Origin: Nocardioides insulae DSM 17944
Lineage (GTDB): Bacteria; Actinomycetota; Actinomycetes; Propionibacteriales; Nocardioidaceae
Assembly (NCBI RefSeq): GCF_000422825.1
Contig: NZ_AUGU01000013.1
Coordinates: 372,001-436,000, forward strand
Direction: 5' to 3'
DNA: 64,000 nucleotides
The stretch's first letter is position 1. Every line of letters starts with the position of its first letter. A program made the translations under genes and the position numbers. A model generated the notes under the pieces. It searched no databases and had not been told where the DNA came from. It saw nothing but the letters and a program-made list of their open reading frames with translations. Of this stretch, positions 8,381 to 17,096 are shown one piece after another.

Positions 8381-9109
8381 TCAGGCCGCGGGCTTGTCGG
8401 CGTCAGGGCGGTGCTTGGCCTGCTTGGCCAGGTCCTTGGCCTTGACGGCGTACATGTCGACGTACTCCTGGCCCGAGAGCCGCATGATCTCGTACATGAT
8501 CTCGTCGGTGATGGAGCGGAGGATGTAGCGGTCGTTCTCCATCCCGTCGTAGCGGGAGAAGTCCAGCGGCCTCCCGAAGCGGACCAACGGCTTGGTGACC
8601 TTGCCGAACACCCTGCCCGGAGGCGCGATCTCGTCGGTCCTGATGACCGCGACCGGGATCACCGGGGCCTTGGTCAGCAGTGCCAGCCGGGCGACTCCGG
8701 TCTTGCCGCGGTAGAGCCGGCCGTCGTGCGACCTGGTGCCCTCGGGGTAGATGCCGAACAGTTCGCCGGCGTCCAGCACCCGCCGCGCCGACACGATGGC
8801 ACCCTCGGCGGCGTCGGCTCCGGAGCGGTCGATCGGCACATTGCCGGTGCCGGAGAAGAACGCGCGCTGGAGCCGGCCCTTGAGACCGGGGGTGGTGAAG
8901 TACTCCGACTTGGCGACGAACCGCACCATCCGCGGCACCTGGAGCGGCATGAACAGCCAGTCCGCGTAGGAGAGGTGGTTGCCGGCGAGGATGGCCGGCC
9001 CCTCCTCGGGAACGTTCTCCAGACCTTCGACCCCGGGCCGGAAGAGCAGCCTGAGAACCGGGCCGATGGCCACCCACTTGAGGAATGAGTAGAACGCCCT
9101 CGTGAGCAA
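8381..9109 (-). CDS. 1-acyl-sn-glycerol-3-phosphate acyltransferase (PlsC family)
   Basis: 242 residues. The acyltransferase motif I NHLSYAD (HX4D) is present, followed by the phosphate-binding block GIYPEGTRS and the later PVIPVAVI. The family moves an acyl chain to lysophosphatidic acid at the inner face of the membrane, making phosphatidic acid. A TTG at 9109 is preferred: it follows AGGAGG with 8 bases of spacing, and the resulting N-terminus LTRAFYSFLKW matches family starts. An ATG at 9130 would add seven residues but has no ribosome-binding site. In M. tuberculosis the equivalent (Rv2182c) also lies between aroG and the ArsA/SRPBCC genes. Confidence 0.88.
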   Translation of the reverse strand: MLTRAFYSFLKWVAIGPVLRLLFRPGVEGLENVPEEGPAILAGNHLSYADWLFMPLQVPRMVRFVAKSEYFTTPGLKGRLQRAFFSGTGNVPIDRSGADAAEGAIVSARRVLDAGELFGIYPEGTRSHDGRLYRGKTGVARLALLTKAPVIPVAVIRTDEIAPPGRVFGKVTKPLVRFGRPLDFSRYDGMENDRYILRSITDEIMYEIMRLSGQEYVDMYAVKAKDLAKQAKHRPDADKPAA

Positions 9110-9283
9110 ACCCTGCGCCTCCTGACACATCCGAGAACCAACGGGCTGACCATAACCCCCGTGGGGTCGATTCCGGACCGGGGTACCCGCGGGTAACCCA
9201 GAAGTGGGTGCTGGCACACCTTCGCCATCGGTGGACGACACCGGGTTCGCGATCTCGTACCTCGCCAGCCGCCGGGCACCGCG

Positions 9284-9289
9284 TACGCT
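9284..9289 (+). promoter_or_regulatory. -10 hexamer, leaderless start
   Basis: TACGCT ends 6 bases before the GTG at 9296. Confidence 0.45.
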
Positions 9290-9295
9290 GATCGG

Positions 9296-9844
9296 GTGAA
9301 GGACCGCGACGACGCCGTACCCCCCGAGGAGCCACAGCCGGCCTCGCCGGAGGAGCGTACCGACCCGACCGAGGGCGCCTCGTCCCCACGTCTGGACGAG
9401 GACGCCGCCTGGCAGGCCATCGTCGCCAACTTCGGCGACCGTGCCGTGCTCGAGGAATCGAGCGAGGAGCCGGCGTCGGGCTCGGGTTCGCGGTCCGAGG
9501 AGTCGGGTGGGTCCGAGGTCGCCCCGGGACCGGCGGCCGAGCCGGCGCGGTTCGAGGAGCCCGACACCGACTGGTACACCCCGTTGGAGGACGACGGCGC
9601 CTTCGTCCCCCCCGACCCCGGCCCCATCCGGACCTCGCCCGACCGTCTGCTCGCCTGGGCCGGCGTCCTGGGCGTGCCGGTGCTCACCGTGCTGGGCGTG
9701 ATGCTCTCCCGGCTGACCAGTTTCTACCTTCCCGGCTGGGTCGGTCTCCTGGCCGTGGCCGCCTTCATCGGCGGGTTCGTCTACCTGGTGGCCACCATGC
9801 CCCGCAGCCCCGACGACCCGTGGGACGACGGCGCCCAGGTCTGA
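9296..9844 (+). CDS. Small membrane protein with acidic disordered N-terminus
   Basis: 182 residues, not recognised as a named family. The first ~115 residues are rich in Glu, Asp, Pro and Ser (for example EESSEEPASGSGSRSEESGG) and probably disordered. Two hydrophobic segments follow, LLAWAGVLGVPVLTVLGVML and WVGLLAVAAFIGGFVYLVAT, with a short acidic tail PDDPWDDGAQV. The layout suggests a two-span inner-membrane protein with a long cytoplasmic arm. The GTG start at 9296 has a -10 box directly upstream. It stands alone, convergent with the LuxR-type regulator 74 bases away. Confidence 0.7.
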   Translation: MKDRDDAVPPEEPQPASPEERTDPTEGASSPRLDEDAAWQAIVANFGDRAVLEESSEEPASGSGSRSEESGGSEVAPGPAAEPARFEEPDTDWYTPLEDDGAFVPPDPGPIRTSPDRLLAWAGVLGVPVLTVLGVMLSRLTSFYLPGWVGLLAVAAFIGGFVYLVATMPRSPDDPWDDGAQV

Positions 9845-9918
9845 CCCGGCCCGAGGCAGCAGGCAAGGGGCCCCGAGCGGATCGCCGGGCAGGCCACGCG
9901 CTGCGGCGTACGTGGTGC

Positions 9919-12648
9919 TCAGGCATCCTCGGCAACGACGCGGGCCAGTTCGGAACGGCTGGCGATGCCGAGCTTCTGGTAGACGTGCCTGAGGTGGTAC
10001 TCCACCGTCTTCGGGCTCAGGAACAGGGCGGCCGCCGCCTCCTTGGTGGTCCGGCCGGTGCCGAGGAGCCGGGCGATCTGCCCTTCCTGCGGCGTCAGCC
10101 GCGCCAGCCCGGTCGCTCCGGTCCGGAGCACGGTGGCCCCGGTCGCCTCCGCCTCCCCCGCCGCCTGCTCCGCCCACTGGCCCGCGCCGAGCCGGTCGAA
10201 GGCCTCCAGCGCCGCCTGCAGCGGGGTCCGCGCCGCCACCCGGCGCCGCATCCTCCGCAACGCCGCCCCCAGCGCCAACTGGCTCCGCGCCCGCTCGAAG
10301 AGGTCGGGCGTCTGCGCATGCAGGGCCAACGCCCGCTCGTAGTGCGCGAGGGCCTCCTCGGGGGACGCGACGGCGGCCATCGCACGGTGGGCCCGGGCCA
10401 GCGCCCAGGGCTGGCCCTTGGCCTCGGCCCGGGCCAGGAAGGCCCTGGCCCGGAGGGCGGCCTCGCCCATCTCTCCCTGCCGCACCAGGCATTCGACGAT
10501 CTCCGGAGCGGGAGACAGATCGACATCGTGCAGTCCGCGCACGTCCATCAGTTGCTCCAACTCCCGGTACCGTTCGCCGGAGCGGTCGGTCCGGCCGAGC
10601 CCGTGCTCGAGGTCGCCGAGAGCCGAGGTCGCCCACACCGCGGCCATGTGTACGCCGTGCTCCCGGGCCAGCGCCACCGCCTCCTCGGCCGCCGCACGGC
10701 ACGCCTGCTCCTCGCCCCGGCGGGCGAGCAACCCGGCCAGGGCCGCCAGGAGCATCGCCAGATCGGTGCTCTGGCCGGTCTCGCGTGCCATCGCGATGCC
10801 CTCCTGGTACGCCGTGACGCCGTCCTGCCAGCGGTCCGAGGTCGCCTCGAACCGGCCGGTCAGGAACAGCAGGCTCGGCAGCGTGGTGAGGGCGCAGCGA
10901 TCACGCACCTCCTCCACGGCGTGGCGGATCAACTCCCGCCCGGTGGTGGTCTCGCGCAGGAACAGGGCTCCGATCACCATCCAGCCGGGATGGCGGCTGT
11001 CGTCCAGCCAGGTCGTCCTCGACTGGAGTTCGTCGACGACGGAGCGGATCGCGCCGATGCCGGGCTGCCCGGCGAGCACCCGGGCGATGCCCGAGGAGAT
11101 CCGGCCCCGCAGTCGCACCCGGTCGTCGTACCCGCCCTGGGGTGCGCGGCCGAGCAGGGCATCGATCCGGTCGGCGGCACGGACGCCGGTCCGGTTGTCC
11201 GCGCGGAACAGGCTGGCCTCGACCTGGTCGCTCAGGATCAACACGGCCCGCGCGGGGTCGTCCTCGGCGGCCCCATCGGCCGCCCTGTCCAGCAGCAGGC
11301 GAGCCCGGTCGAGGGAGCCCGCCCGGAGGGCGATCGTGCCGCGCAACCAGTCCGTGGCGACGTCCCCCTCACTCGGCAGCTCGTCCAGTAGCCGAGCGGC
11401 GCGGTCCTGCTGGCCGGCCAGCCAGGCCTGCTCGGCCGCGGCCAGCACCCGTTCGTCCCGCGCGGGGTTCGACCCGGTCAGCTCGGCGGCCCGCTCCCAG
11501 GCGGTGGCGGCGACGGCGTGGGCGCCTCGGCGGTTGGCCCGCTCGGCCACCACCGCCAGGTCGGTCGCGACCGAGTCGTCGTGCCCGATCGTCCCTTCCG
11601 CGCGGTGCCAGGCCCGTCGCTCGACCTCTGCGACGGGCAGCGCGTCGGCCACCTCCAGGTGGGCTCGCCGCCGGTCCTGCGCGCCGGCGGCGGCGTACAC
11701 CCCAGCGGCGACCAGTGGGTGCTGGACCATCGCCCGCGTCCCGTCCAGATGCACCAGCCCGGCCCTCTCCCCCTCCGCCATCGGGGCCAGCTCGAGCCCG
11801 CGCCGACGTGCCGCCCTCTCGACCACGGCCAGATCCCCACCGGCCACGACCGCGAGCAGCAGGAGTTCGCGGGCGGGCCGCGACAGGTCGCCGGCCCGAC
11901 GACCGTAGGCCTCCGCGATCCGGTCCGGCACCGGCCCCGGGGTCAGCGGCGACCGCCGCGCCAGGCGGTCGAGGTCCCCGGCCAGCTCGCGCACGGCGAG
12001 TGGGTTCCCGCCGGTCAGTGAGATCACGCTCCGGGTCAGTTCCTCGGTCACCGGCGGCGGGGCCACCGCCGCCAGGAGACGGGCAGCCTCCTCGGGGCCG
12101 AGACCGAGCAGCGGCAGCTCGCTCAGGCCGGCTGCCCGGAAGGGTGACTCCGCGTCGGGCCGTCCGGCCAACACCACCGCGATCGGGTCCGCCACCAACC
12201 GGCGTACGGCGAAGGCGAGCGCCTCCGCGGTGGGCCGGTCGAGATCCTGGGCGTCGTCGATCGCGACCAGCAGTGGCCGCTCGTCGGCGTACCGGCTCAG
12301 CAGCGAGAGGCAGGCGGCTCCGACGGCGAACCGCTCCTGGTTCTCGCCCTCCCGCAGCGCCAGGGCCACCTCCAGCGCCCGCGCCCGCGGAGCCGGGATC
12401 TCGTCCAGGTGGTCGAGCACCGGACCGAACAACTGCAGCAACCCGCCGAAGCCGACCTCCCGCTCGGCCCTGGTGCCCGAGGCGCGCAGCAGGTTCATCC
12501 CCTGCGCCTGCTCGACCACGTCCTCGAGCAGGGCCGACTTGCCGATCCCCGGATCGCCGGTGATGACCAGGCATCCGCTCTCTCCCACCCGGGCGCCGGC
12601 CACCAGGCGGCCGAGGATCGCCTGCTCGGGCTCCCGGCCGATCAGCAC
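9919..12648 (-). CDS. LuxR-family regulator with N-terminal AAA ATPase domain (LAL type)
   Basis: 909 residues. Order of parts: Walker A GDPGIGKSA at 31-39, an AAA/STAND ATPase region with LLVAIDDAQDLD as Walker B, a long helical repeat middle (TPR-like, Ala-rich) from about 350 to 830, and a C-terminal LuxR helix-turn-helix with LTPQEGQIARLLGTG and SPKTVEYHLRHVYQKLG. Large ATP-binding LuxR regulators of this kind act as pathway-specific activators, often near secondary-metabolite genes. The start is GTG with TAGCCT 6 bases upstream. It is divergent from the methyltransferase and the hydrolase-glycosyltransferase fusion, which are its plausible targets; that link is inferred from position only. 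Confidence 0.9.
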   Translation of the reverse strand: MLIGREPEQAILGRLVAGARVGESGCLVITGDPGIGKSALLEDVVEQAQGMNLLRASGTRAEREVGFGGLLQLFGPVLDHLDEIPAPRARALEVALALREGENQERFAVGAACLSLLSRYADERPLLVAIDDAQDLDRPTAEALAFAVRRLVADPIAVVLAGRPDAESPFRAAGLSELPLLGLGPEEAARLLAAVAPPPVTEELTRSVISLTGGNPLAVRELAGDLDRLARRSPLTPGPVPDRIAEAYGRRAGDLSRPARELLLLAVVAGGDLAVVERAARRRGLELAPMAEGERAGLVHLDGTRAMVQHPLVAAGVYAAAGAQDRRRAHLEVADALPVAEVERRAWHRAEGTIGHDDSVATDLAVVAERANRRGAHAVAATAWERAAELTGSNPARDERVLAAAEQAWLAGQQDRAARLLDELPSEGDVATDWLRGTIALRAGSLDRARLLLDRAADGAAEDDPARAVLILSDQVEASLFRADNRTGVRAADRIDALLGRAPQGGYDDRVRLRGRISSGIARVLAGQPGIGAIRSVVDELQSRTTWLDDSRHPGWMVIGALFLRETTTGRELIRHAVEEVRDRCALTTLPSLLFLTGRFEATSDRWQDGVTAYQEGIAMARETGQSTDLAMLLAALAGLLARRGEEQACRAAAEEAVALAREHGVHMAAVWATSALGDLEHGLGRTDRSGERYRELEQLMDVRGLHDVDLSPAPEIVECLVRQGEMGEAALRARAFLARAEAKGQPWALARAHRAMAAVASPEEALAHYERALALHAQTPDLFERARSQLALGAALRRMRRRVAARTPLQAALEAFDRLGAGQWAEQAAGEAEATGATVLRTGATGLARLTPQEGQIARLLGTGRTTKEAAAALFLSPKTVEYHLRHVYQKLGIASRSELARVVAEDA

Positions 12649-12654
12649 GTTCCC

Positions 12655-12660
12655 AGGCTA
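12655..12660 (-). promoter_or_regulatory. -10 hexamer of the LAL regulator
   Basis: Reads TAGCCT on the minus strand and ends 6 bases before the GTG start. It lies in the 117-base gap shared with the divergent methyltransferase. Confidence 0.45.
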
Positions 12661-12765
12661 GGTCGTGGACCGTGCCTGGGGCACAGGACTAGGTGGGGTA
12701 CCTGATTCGGCGTAGCCCGTAGCGGTGCGAGCGTGAGTGATCCACCACCCATCGGAGGAGCCATC

Positions 12766-13857
12766 ATGACCACCATCGAGAACCCGCAGACACCTCAGCG
12801 CGACGTCGACCCGGACAAGCTGATGGCGTTCGTCTTCCGCGCCGTCGAGGAGATCGGTGCCGGGCTCAACGGCGGGCTCGTCGTGCTCGGCGACCGGCTC
12901 GGCTACTACCGCGCGCTCGCCGATCTCGGACCCACCACGCCGGTGGAACTCGCCGAACGCACCGGCACCGACGAGCACTACACCCGCGAATGGCTGAACT
13001 GCCAGGCCGCCGGGTCCTACGTCGACTACGACCCCGCAACCGGCCGGTACACGCTGCCGCCGGAGCAGGCCGTGGCGATGACCGACGAGTCCAGTCCGGC
13101 CTACCTGCCGGGACTGTTCCAGATCGCCCACGGCACCCTGCGGGACCTGCCCTCGATCATCGCCGCCGCCAGGTCCGGTGACGGGGTCGGCTGGGGCGAC
13201 CACAACGGCGACGTACACCTGGGCTGTGAGCGCTTCTTCCGGCCCGCCTACCTCAACAACCTGGTGGCCGAATGGCTGCCCGCCCTGGACGGGGTCACCG
13301 GGGCACTGGAACGTGGGGTGCGGGTCGCCGACGTCGGCTGCGGCCACGGCGCGTCCACGATCCTGATGGCCGAGGCCTTCCCGGCCTCCAGCTTCGTCGG
13401 CTTCGACTACCACGGCGCCTCGATCGAGGTCGCGGCCGAGCGGGCCGCGGAGGCCGGAGTCTCCGACCGGGTCGACTTCGCGACGCAGCGGGCCGACAGT
13501 TTCCCGGGGTCGGACTACGACCTGGTCACCATGTTCGACTGCCTGCACGACATGGGCGACCCCGTCGGAGCTGCCCGCCGGATCCGCGAGACCATCGCCG
13601 AGGACGGCACCTGGATGATCGTCGAGCCGGCCGCCGGGGACCACGTCGAGGACAATCTCAACCCGGTCGGGCGCGCCTACTACGCCTTCTCCACGATGCT
13701 GTGCACGCCGGCCTCGCTCGCCCAGGACGTCGGCCTCGCGCTCGGCACCCAGGCCGGCCCGGCCCGCATCCGCGACGTCGCCGTGACCGCCGGCTTCACC
13801 CGTTTCCGGATCGCCGCCCAGACGCCGTTCCACAACGTCTTCGAGGTCAAGCCCTGA
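12766..13857 (+). CDS. Class I SAM-dependent methyltransferase with N-terminal winged helix
   Basis: 363 residues. An N-terminal dimerisation/winged-helix region (residues ~10-110, with TPVELAERTGTDEHYTREWL) precedes a Rossmann methyltransferase with motif I VADVGCGHGAS near residue 185 and a post-motif FVGFDYH. The layout resembles M. tuberculosis Rv2258c and small-molecule O-methyltransferases. It should transfer a methyl group from S-adenosylmethionine to a small, unknown acceptor. ATG 12766 is chosen because GGAGGAG ends 5 bases upstream; a GTG at 12733 would add eleven unrelated residues. It lies 108 bases before the hydrolase-glycosyltransferase gene on the same strand and is divergent from the LAL regulator. 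Confidence 0.87.
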   Translation: MTTIENPQTPQRDVDPDKLMAFVFRAVEEIGAGLNGGLVVLGDRLGYYRALADLGPTTPVELAERTGTDEHYTREWLNCQAAGSYVDYDPATGRYTLPPEQAVAMTDESSPAYLPGLFQIAHGTLRDLPSIIAAARSGDGVGWGDHNGDVHLGCERFFRPAYLNNLVAEWLPALDGVTGALERGVRVADVGCGHGASTILMAEAFPASSFVGFDYHGASIEVAAERAAEAGVSDRVDFATQRADSFPGSDYDLVTMFDCLHDMGDPVGAARRIRETIAEDGTWMIVEPAAGDHVEDNLNPVGRAYYAFSTMLCTPASLAQDVGLALGTQAGPARIRDVAVTAGFTRFRIAAQTPFHNVFEVKP

Positions 13858-13875
13858 GGAGTTCCATCGCGGTCG

Positions 13876-13932
13876 GCGTGTCACGCGCGACCGGTGGGGA
13901 CCCGCCCTCGCGCCACCGGTCGCGCGACACGC
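13876..13932 (+). terminator. Long imperfect hairpin between methyltransferase and fusion gene
   Basis: CGCGACCGGTGG (13886-13897) pairs perfectly with CCACCGGTCGCG (13913-13924). After a small bulge, GCGTGTC (13876-13882) pairs with GACACGC (13926-13932). It could end or attenuate transcription before the next gene. Its 3' arm shares 15 bases with two intergenic repeats near 22.2 kb. Confidence 0.5.
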
Positions 13933-13965
13933 TCGCGCGTCTCCAGATCGGAGGATGATGGGGCC

Positions 13966-16101
13966 ATGCTGCTCGAGCAGCGCCGGGCGCGAGAGCCCGA
14001 CGAGGAGGGCGAGGTCGTCCGCGACGGCGTCGGCCTGCACTACGAGGTGTACGGCGACGGGCCGGTCACCGTCCTGCTGATGCCGACCTGGTCGATCGTG
14101 CACTCGCGGATCTGGAAGGCACAGATCCCCTACCTGGCCCGGCACCATCGGGTGGTCACCTTCGACGGCCGGGGCAACGGCCGCTCGGACGCACCCGAGG
14201 GCGCGGCCGCCTACCGGGACGACGAGTACGTCGCCGACGCGGCGGCCGTGCTCGATGCCACCGCCACCCCGGCGGCGGTGGTGGTGGGCTTCTCCTGCGG
14301 TGCCACCTGGTCGATCGGACTGGCCGCCGATCATCCGGAGCGGGTGCTCGGCGTCGTCGCCATCGCAGGGGTGTGCGGATTCCCCCTCGCCCGGCCCGAG
14401 CGTGAACAGTCCGTCTGGGACGGGCAGCTGGACACGACGCGGGGCTGGGCGAAGTACAACCGTCGCTACTGGTTGGACGGAGGCTTCGACGACTTCCGCA
14501 GCTTCTTCTTCCACCAACTGTGCAGCGAACCGCACTCGACCAAGCAGTACGACGACCTGATGGCCTGGTCGGCCGACGTCCCGGCGCAAGTGGTGGCCGA
14601 CACCACCGCCGCCCGTCTCGGGTGCGACGGGGTGGCCTGCGGCTCGATCGAGCAGGCCTGCGCGCGGGTCCGATGCCCGGTGCACGTCATCCACGGCACC
14701 GAGGACCGGATCCGGCCGGCCGCGCTCGGCGAGCGCCTGGCCGAACTCACCGGCGGCGACCTCACCCTCATCGAGGGCGGCGGACACGGCCCGATGAACC
14801 GGCACCCCGTCCTGGTCAACCACGTGATCCGCGACGTCATCGCCGAGGTGGCCCCGGACCCGCCCCGGCGGCGTACCTGGGTGCGCTCGCTCGGTCGCAC
14901 GCCCCGGGTCCTCTTCCTCTCCTCCCCCATCGGCCTGGGTCACGCCCGCCGGGACCTCGCCATCGCCGACGAGCTGCGCCGCGTCCGCCCCGAGCTCCGG
15001 ATCGACTGGCTGGCCCAGGAGCCGGTCACCAGGGTGCTGCGCGATCGCGGCGAGCAGGTGCATCCGGCCTCGGCCTGGCTGGCATCCGAGTCCGACCACA
15101 TCGACGACGAGGCCCACGAGCACGACCTGCACGCGTTCGGCGCGATCCGGCGGATGGATGAGATCCTGGTCGCCAACTTCATGGTCTTCGATGAGGTGGT
15201 CCGCGAGCAGCACTACGACCTCGTCGTGGGCGATGAGGCCTGGGAGGTGGACCACTTCCTGCACGAGAACCCAGAGCTGAAGCGCTTCGGCTATGCCTGG
15301 ATGACCGACTTCGTCGGCTGGCTGCCGATGCCGGACGGGGGCGCGCGGGAGGCGGAGCTCACTGCCGACCACAACGCCGAGATGCTCGAGCAGCGGGCCC
15401 GCCACCACCGGCTCCGGGACCGTTCGGTCTTCGTCGGCTCCCCGGAGGACATCGTGCCCGACCGGTTCGGCCCGGATCTGCCGCTCATCCGGGAGTGGAC
15501 CGAGCAGAACTTCGACTTCGCCGGCTACGTCACCGGCTTCGCGCCCCCCGGGCCGGAGGAGCGGGCCGCCTGCCGTCGCCGGCTCGGCTATCGCCCCGAC
15601 GACCTGCTCTGCGTGGTCACGGTCGGCGGCTCCGGCACCGGCGCGGCGCTGCTCGGGCGCGTGCTCGACGCCGTACCGATCGCTCGCCGCGCCGAACCGC
15701 GACTGCGCTTCCTCGTCGTGACCGGGCCGCGCCTCGACCCCCGCGCGCTGCCCCGGCGTGCCGGGGTGCGGGTCCGTGGCTACCTGCCCGACCTGTACCA
15801 GCACCTCGCGGCCGCCGACCTCGCGGTGGTCCAGGGCGGACTCACGACCTGCATGGAGCTGACCGCCGCCGGTACGCCGTTCCTGTTCGTGCCGCTCCAG
15901 CACCACTTCGAGCAGGCCTTCCACGTGCCCCATCGGCTGCGCCGCTACGACGCCGGCCGGCAGTTGTCCTACGCCGAGGCCACCGACCCCGACTTCCTGG
16001 CCGCGGCGATCCTGGCGGAATCGGCCGGAACGGCACGGTTCCGCCCGGTCGAGACCGACGGCGCCGCGCGGGCTGCGGCCCTGCTCGCGGACCTGTGTTG
16101 A
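13966..16101 (+). CDS. Fused alpha/beta hydrolase and GT-B glycosyltransferase
   Basis: 711 residues with two clear parts. Residues ~20-295 form an alpha/beta hydrolase: nucleophile elbow GFSCG (Ser110), GTEDRIRP (Asp247) and GGGHGPMNRH (His274) make a complete triad. Residues ~313-711 form a GT-B glycosyltransferase: start VLFLSSPIGLGHARRDLAIA, then YLPDLYQHLAAADLAVVQGGLTTCMELTAAGTPFLFVPL, the nucleotide-sugar region typical of UGT/MGT-like enzymes. One chain could thus transfer a sugar and hydrolyse an ester or amide on the same product. ATG 13966 follows GGAGG at 13950-13954. A frameshift artefact is unlikely because the frame runs straight through the junction. Substrates are unknown; the neighbouring methyltransferase suggests a small tailoring set. 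Confidence 0.85.
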   Translation: MLLEQRRAREPDEEGEVVRDGVGLHYEVYGDGPVTVLLMPTWSIVHSRIWKAQIPYLARHHRVVTFDGRGNGRSDAPEGAAAYRDDEYVADAAAVLDATATPAAVVVGFSCGATWSIGLAADHPERVLGVVAIAGVCGFPLARPEREQSVWDGQLDTTRGWAKYNRRYWLDGGFDDFRSFFFHQLCSEPHSTKQYDDLMAWSADVPAQVVADTTAARLGCDGVACGSIEQACARVRCPVHVIHGTEDRIRPAALGERLAELTGGDLTLIEGGGHGPMNRHPVLVNHVIRDVIAEVAPDPPRRRTWVRSLGRTPRVLFLSSPIGLGHARRDLAIADELRRVRPELRIDWLAQEPVTRVLRDRGEQVHPASAWLASESDHIDDEAHEHDLHAFGAIRRMDEILVANFMVFDEVVREQHYDLVVGDEAWEVDHFLHENPELKRFGYAWMTDFVGWLPMPDGGAREAELTADHNAEMLEQRARHHRLRDRSVFVGSPEDIVPDRFGPDLPLIREWTEQNFDFAGYVTGFAPPGPEERAACRRRLGYRPDDLLCVVTVGGSGTGAALLGRVLDAVPIARRAEPRLRFLVVTGPRLDPRALPRRAGVRVRGYLPDLYQHLAAADLAVVQGGLTTCMELTAAGTPFLFVPLQHHFEQAFHVPHRLRRYDAGRQLSYAEATDPDFLAAAILAESAGTARFRPVETDGAARAAALLADLC

Positions 16102-16105
16102 GGAT

Positions 16106-17089
16106 CTAGGAGGTGGAGCGGGCCAGGTGGGCCGCTCCGACGACTCCCGCGTGCGGCCCGAAGCGCGCCGGGTGCACCGGAGGCACCTGCCGATGACCGG
16201 CGCCGACCAGGGAGCGGACCAGGGCGGAGCGGGCGGGCTCGAGGAGCAGGTCGCCGGCGGCGGAGACGCCTCCGCCGATGACGACCACCTCGGGGTCGAG
16301 GGCCGCGACCAGGTTGGCCAGGCCGACGCCCAACCAGTCCCCCACGGACTCGAAGGCCTGGAGCGCGACCGGATCGTCGTGCTCTGCGGCTGTGGTGACC
16401 ATCGGGCCGGTCAGTCTTTCGCCGTCGCCCTCGCACCACTGCTCCAGGACCGTGGGCACCCGACCCAGACGGGTCCGGACGAAGCGGACCAGGGCGTTGC
16501 CGGAGCAGTACTGCTCCCAGCAGCCGAACCCGCCGCATTCGCACGGCGCCCCATCGGGCAGCACCTGCATGTGCCCGAACTCACCGGCCATGCCGTTGCG
16601 CCCGCGATGGATCCGCCCGCCCACCACCACGGCGCCGCCGATGCCGGTGCCGAGGGTGACCATCACGATGTCCTCGGCGCCTCGGGCGACGCCGTACACC
16701 CCTTCCGCCCGCACCGCGCAGTTGGCGTCGTTGTCGAGCACGACCGTGGTGTCCCATCGGTCGGCCAGCCGGGACCGGGTCGGGTCGCCGCGCCACGGCA
16801 GGTGCGGAGCGAACATCACCCGCTCCCCCGAAGCGTCGACGAATCCGGCTGCGGCCAGGCCCACGCCGGCGATCGGACGACCGGCGGCCACCTCCTGGAC
16901 CGCCTCGGTGAGGGCGTCCTCGACGAGCGCGACCTCGACCCGCCGGCCAGGGGTGGTACGACGGGCGGTCGCCACCACCTGTCCGTCCGCACCCACCTCG
17001 GCCGCCAACACCTTGGTGCCGCCGATGTCGACCCCCAGGTAGATCCCCTCGTCCGGAGTCATGGGCGGGCCCGCCTTCGGGTCGGTCAC
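16106..17089 (-). CDS. ROK-family sugar kinase (glucokinase-like), copy 1
   Basis: 327 residues. It shows YLGVDIGGTK (ATP phosphate loop), GLAAAGFVD, a catalytic DNDANCAVRAE, GTGIGGAVV, and the ROK zinc motif CECGGFGCWEQYCSG. These give an ATP-dependent hexose kinase, most likely for glucose or a close relative. The start GTG at 17089 lies 7 bases after the stop of the second ROK gene, so they are co-translated; an internal ATG at 17062 is possible. Its stop is only 4 bases from the convergent hydrolase-glycosyltransferase stop, with no terminator between. It is a paralogue of its neighbour rather than an identical duplicate. Confidence 0.88.
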   Translation of the reverse strand: MTDPKAGPPMTPDEGIYLGVDIGGTKVLAAEVGADGQVVATARRTTPGRRVEVALVEDALTEAVQEVAAGRPIAGVGLAAAGFVDASGERVMFAPHLPWRGDPTRSRLADRWDTTVVLDNDANCAVRAEGVYGVARGAEDIVMVTLGTGIGGAVVVGGRIHRGRNGMAGEFGHMQVLPDGAPCECGGFGCWEQYCSGNALVRFVRTRLGRVPTVLEQWCEGDGERLTGPMVTTAAEHDDPVALQAFESVGDWLGVGLANLVAALDPEVVVIGGGVSAAGDLLLEPARSALVRSLVGAGHRQVPPVHPARFGPHAGVVGAAHLARSTS

Positions 17090-17096
17090 CGGGGGC

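Noticed and set aside
12658..15933. 1,091-residue open frame on the minus strand
   Set aside because: It lies antisense to the methyltransferase and the hydrolase-glycosyltransferase, both with clear motifs. Its translation is Gly/Arg/Val/His-rich without any domain; it is a high-GC shadow.
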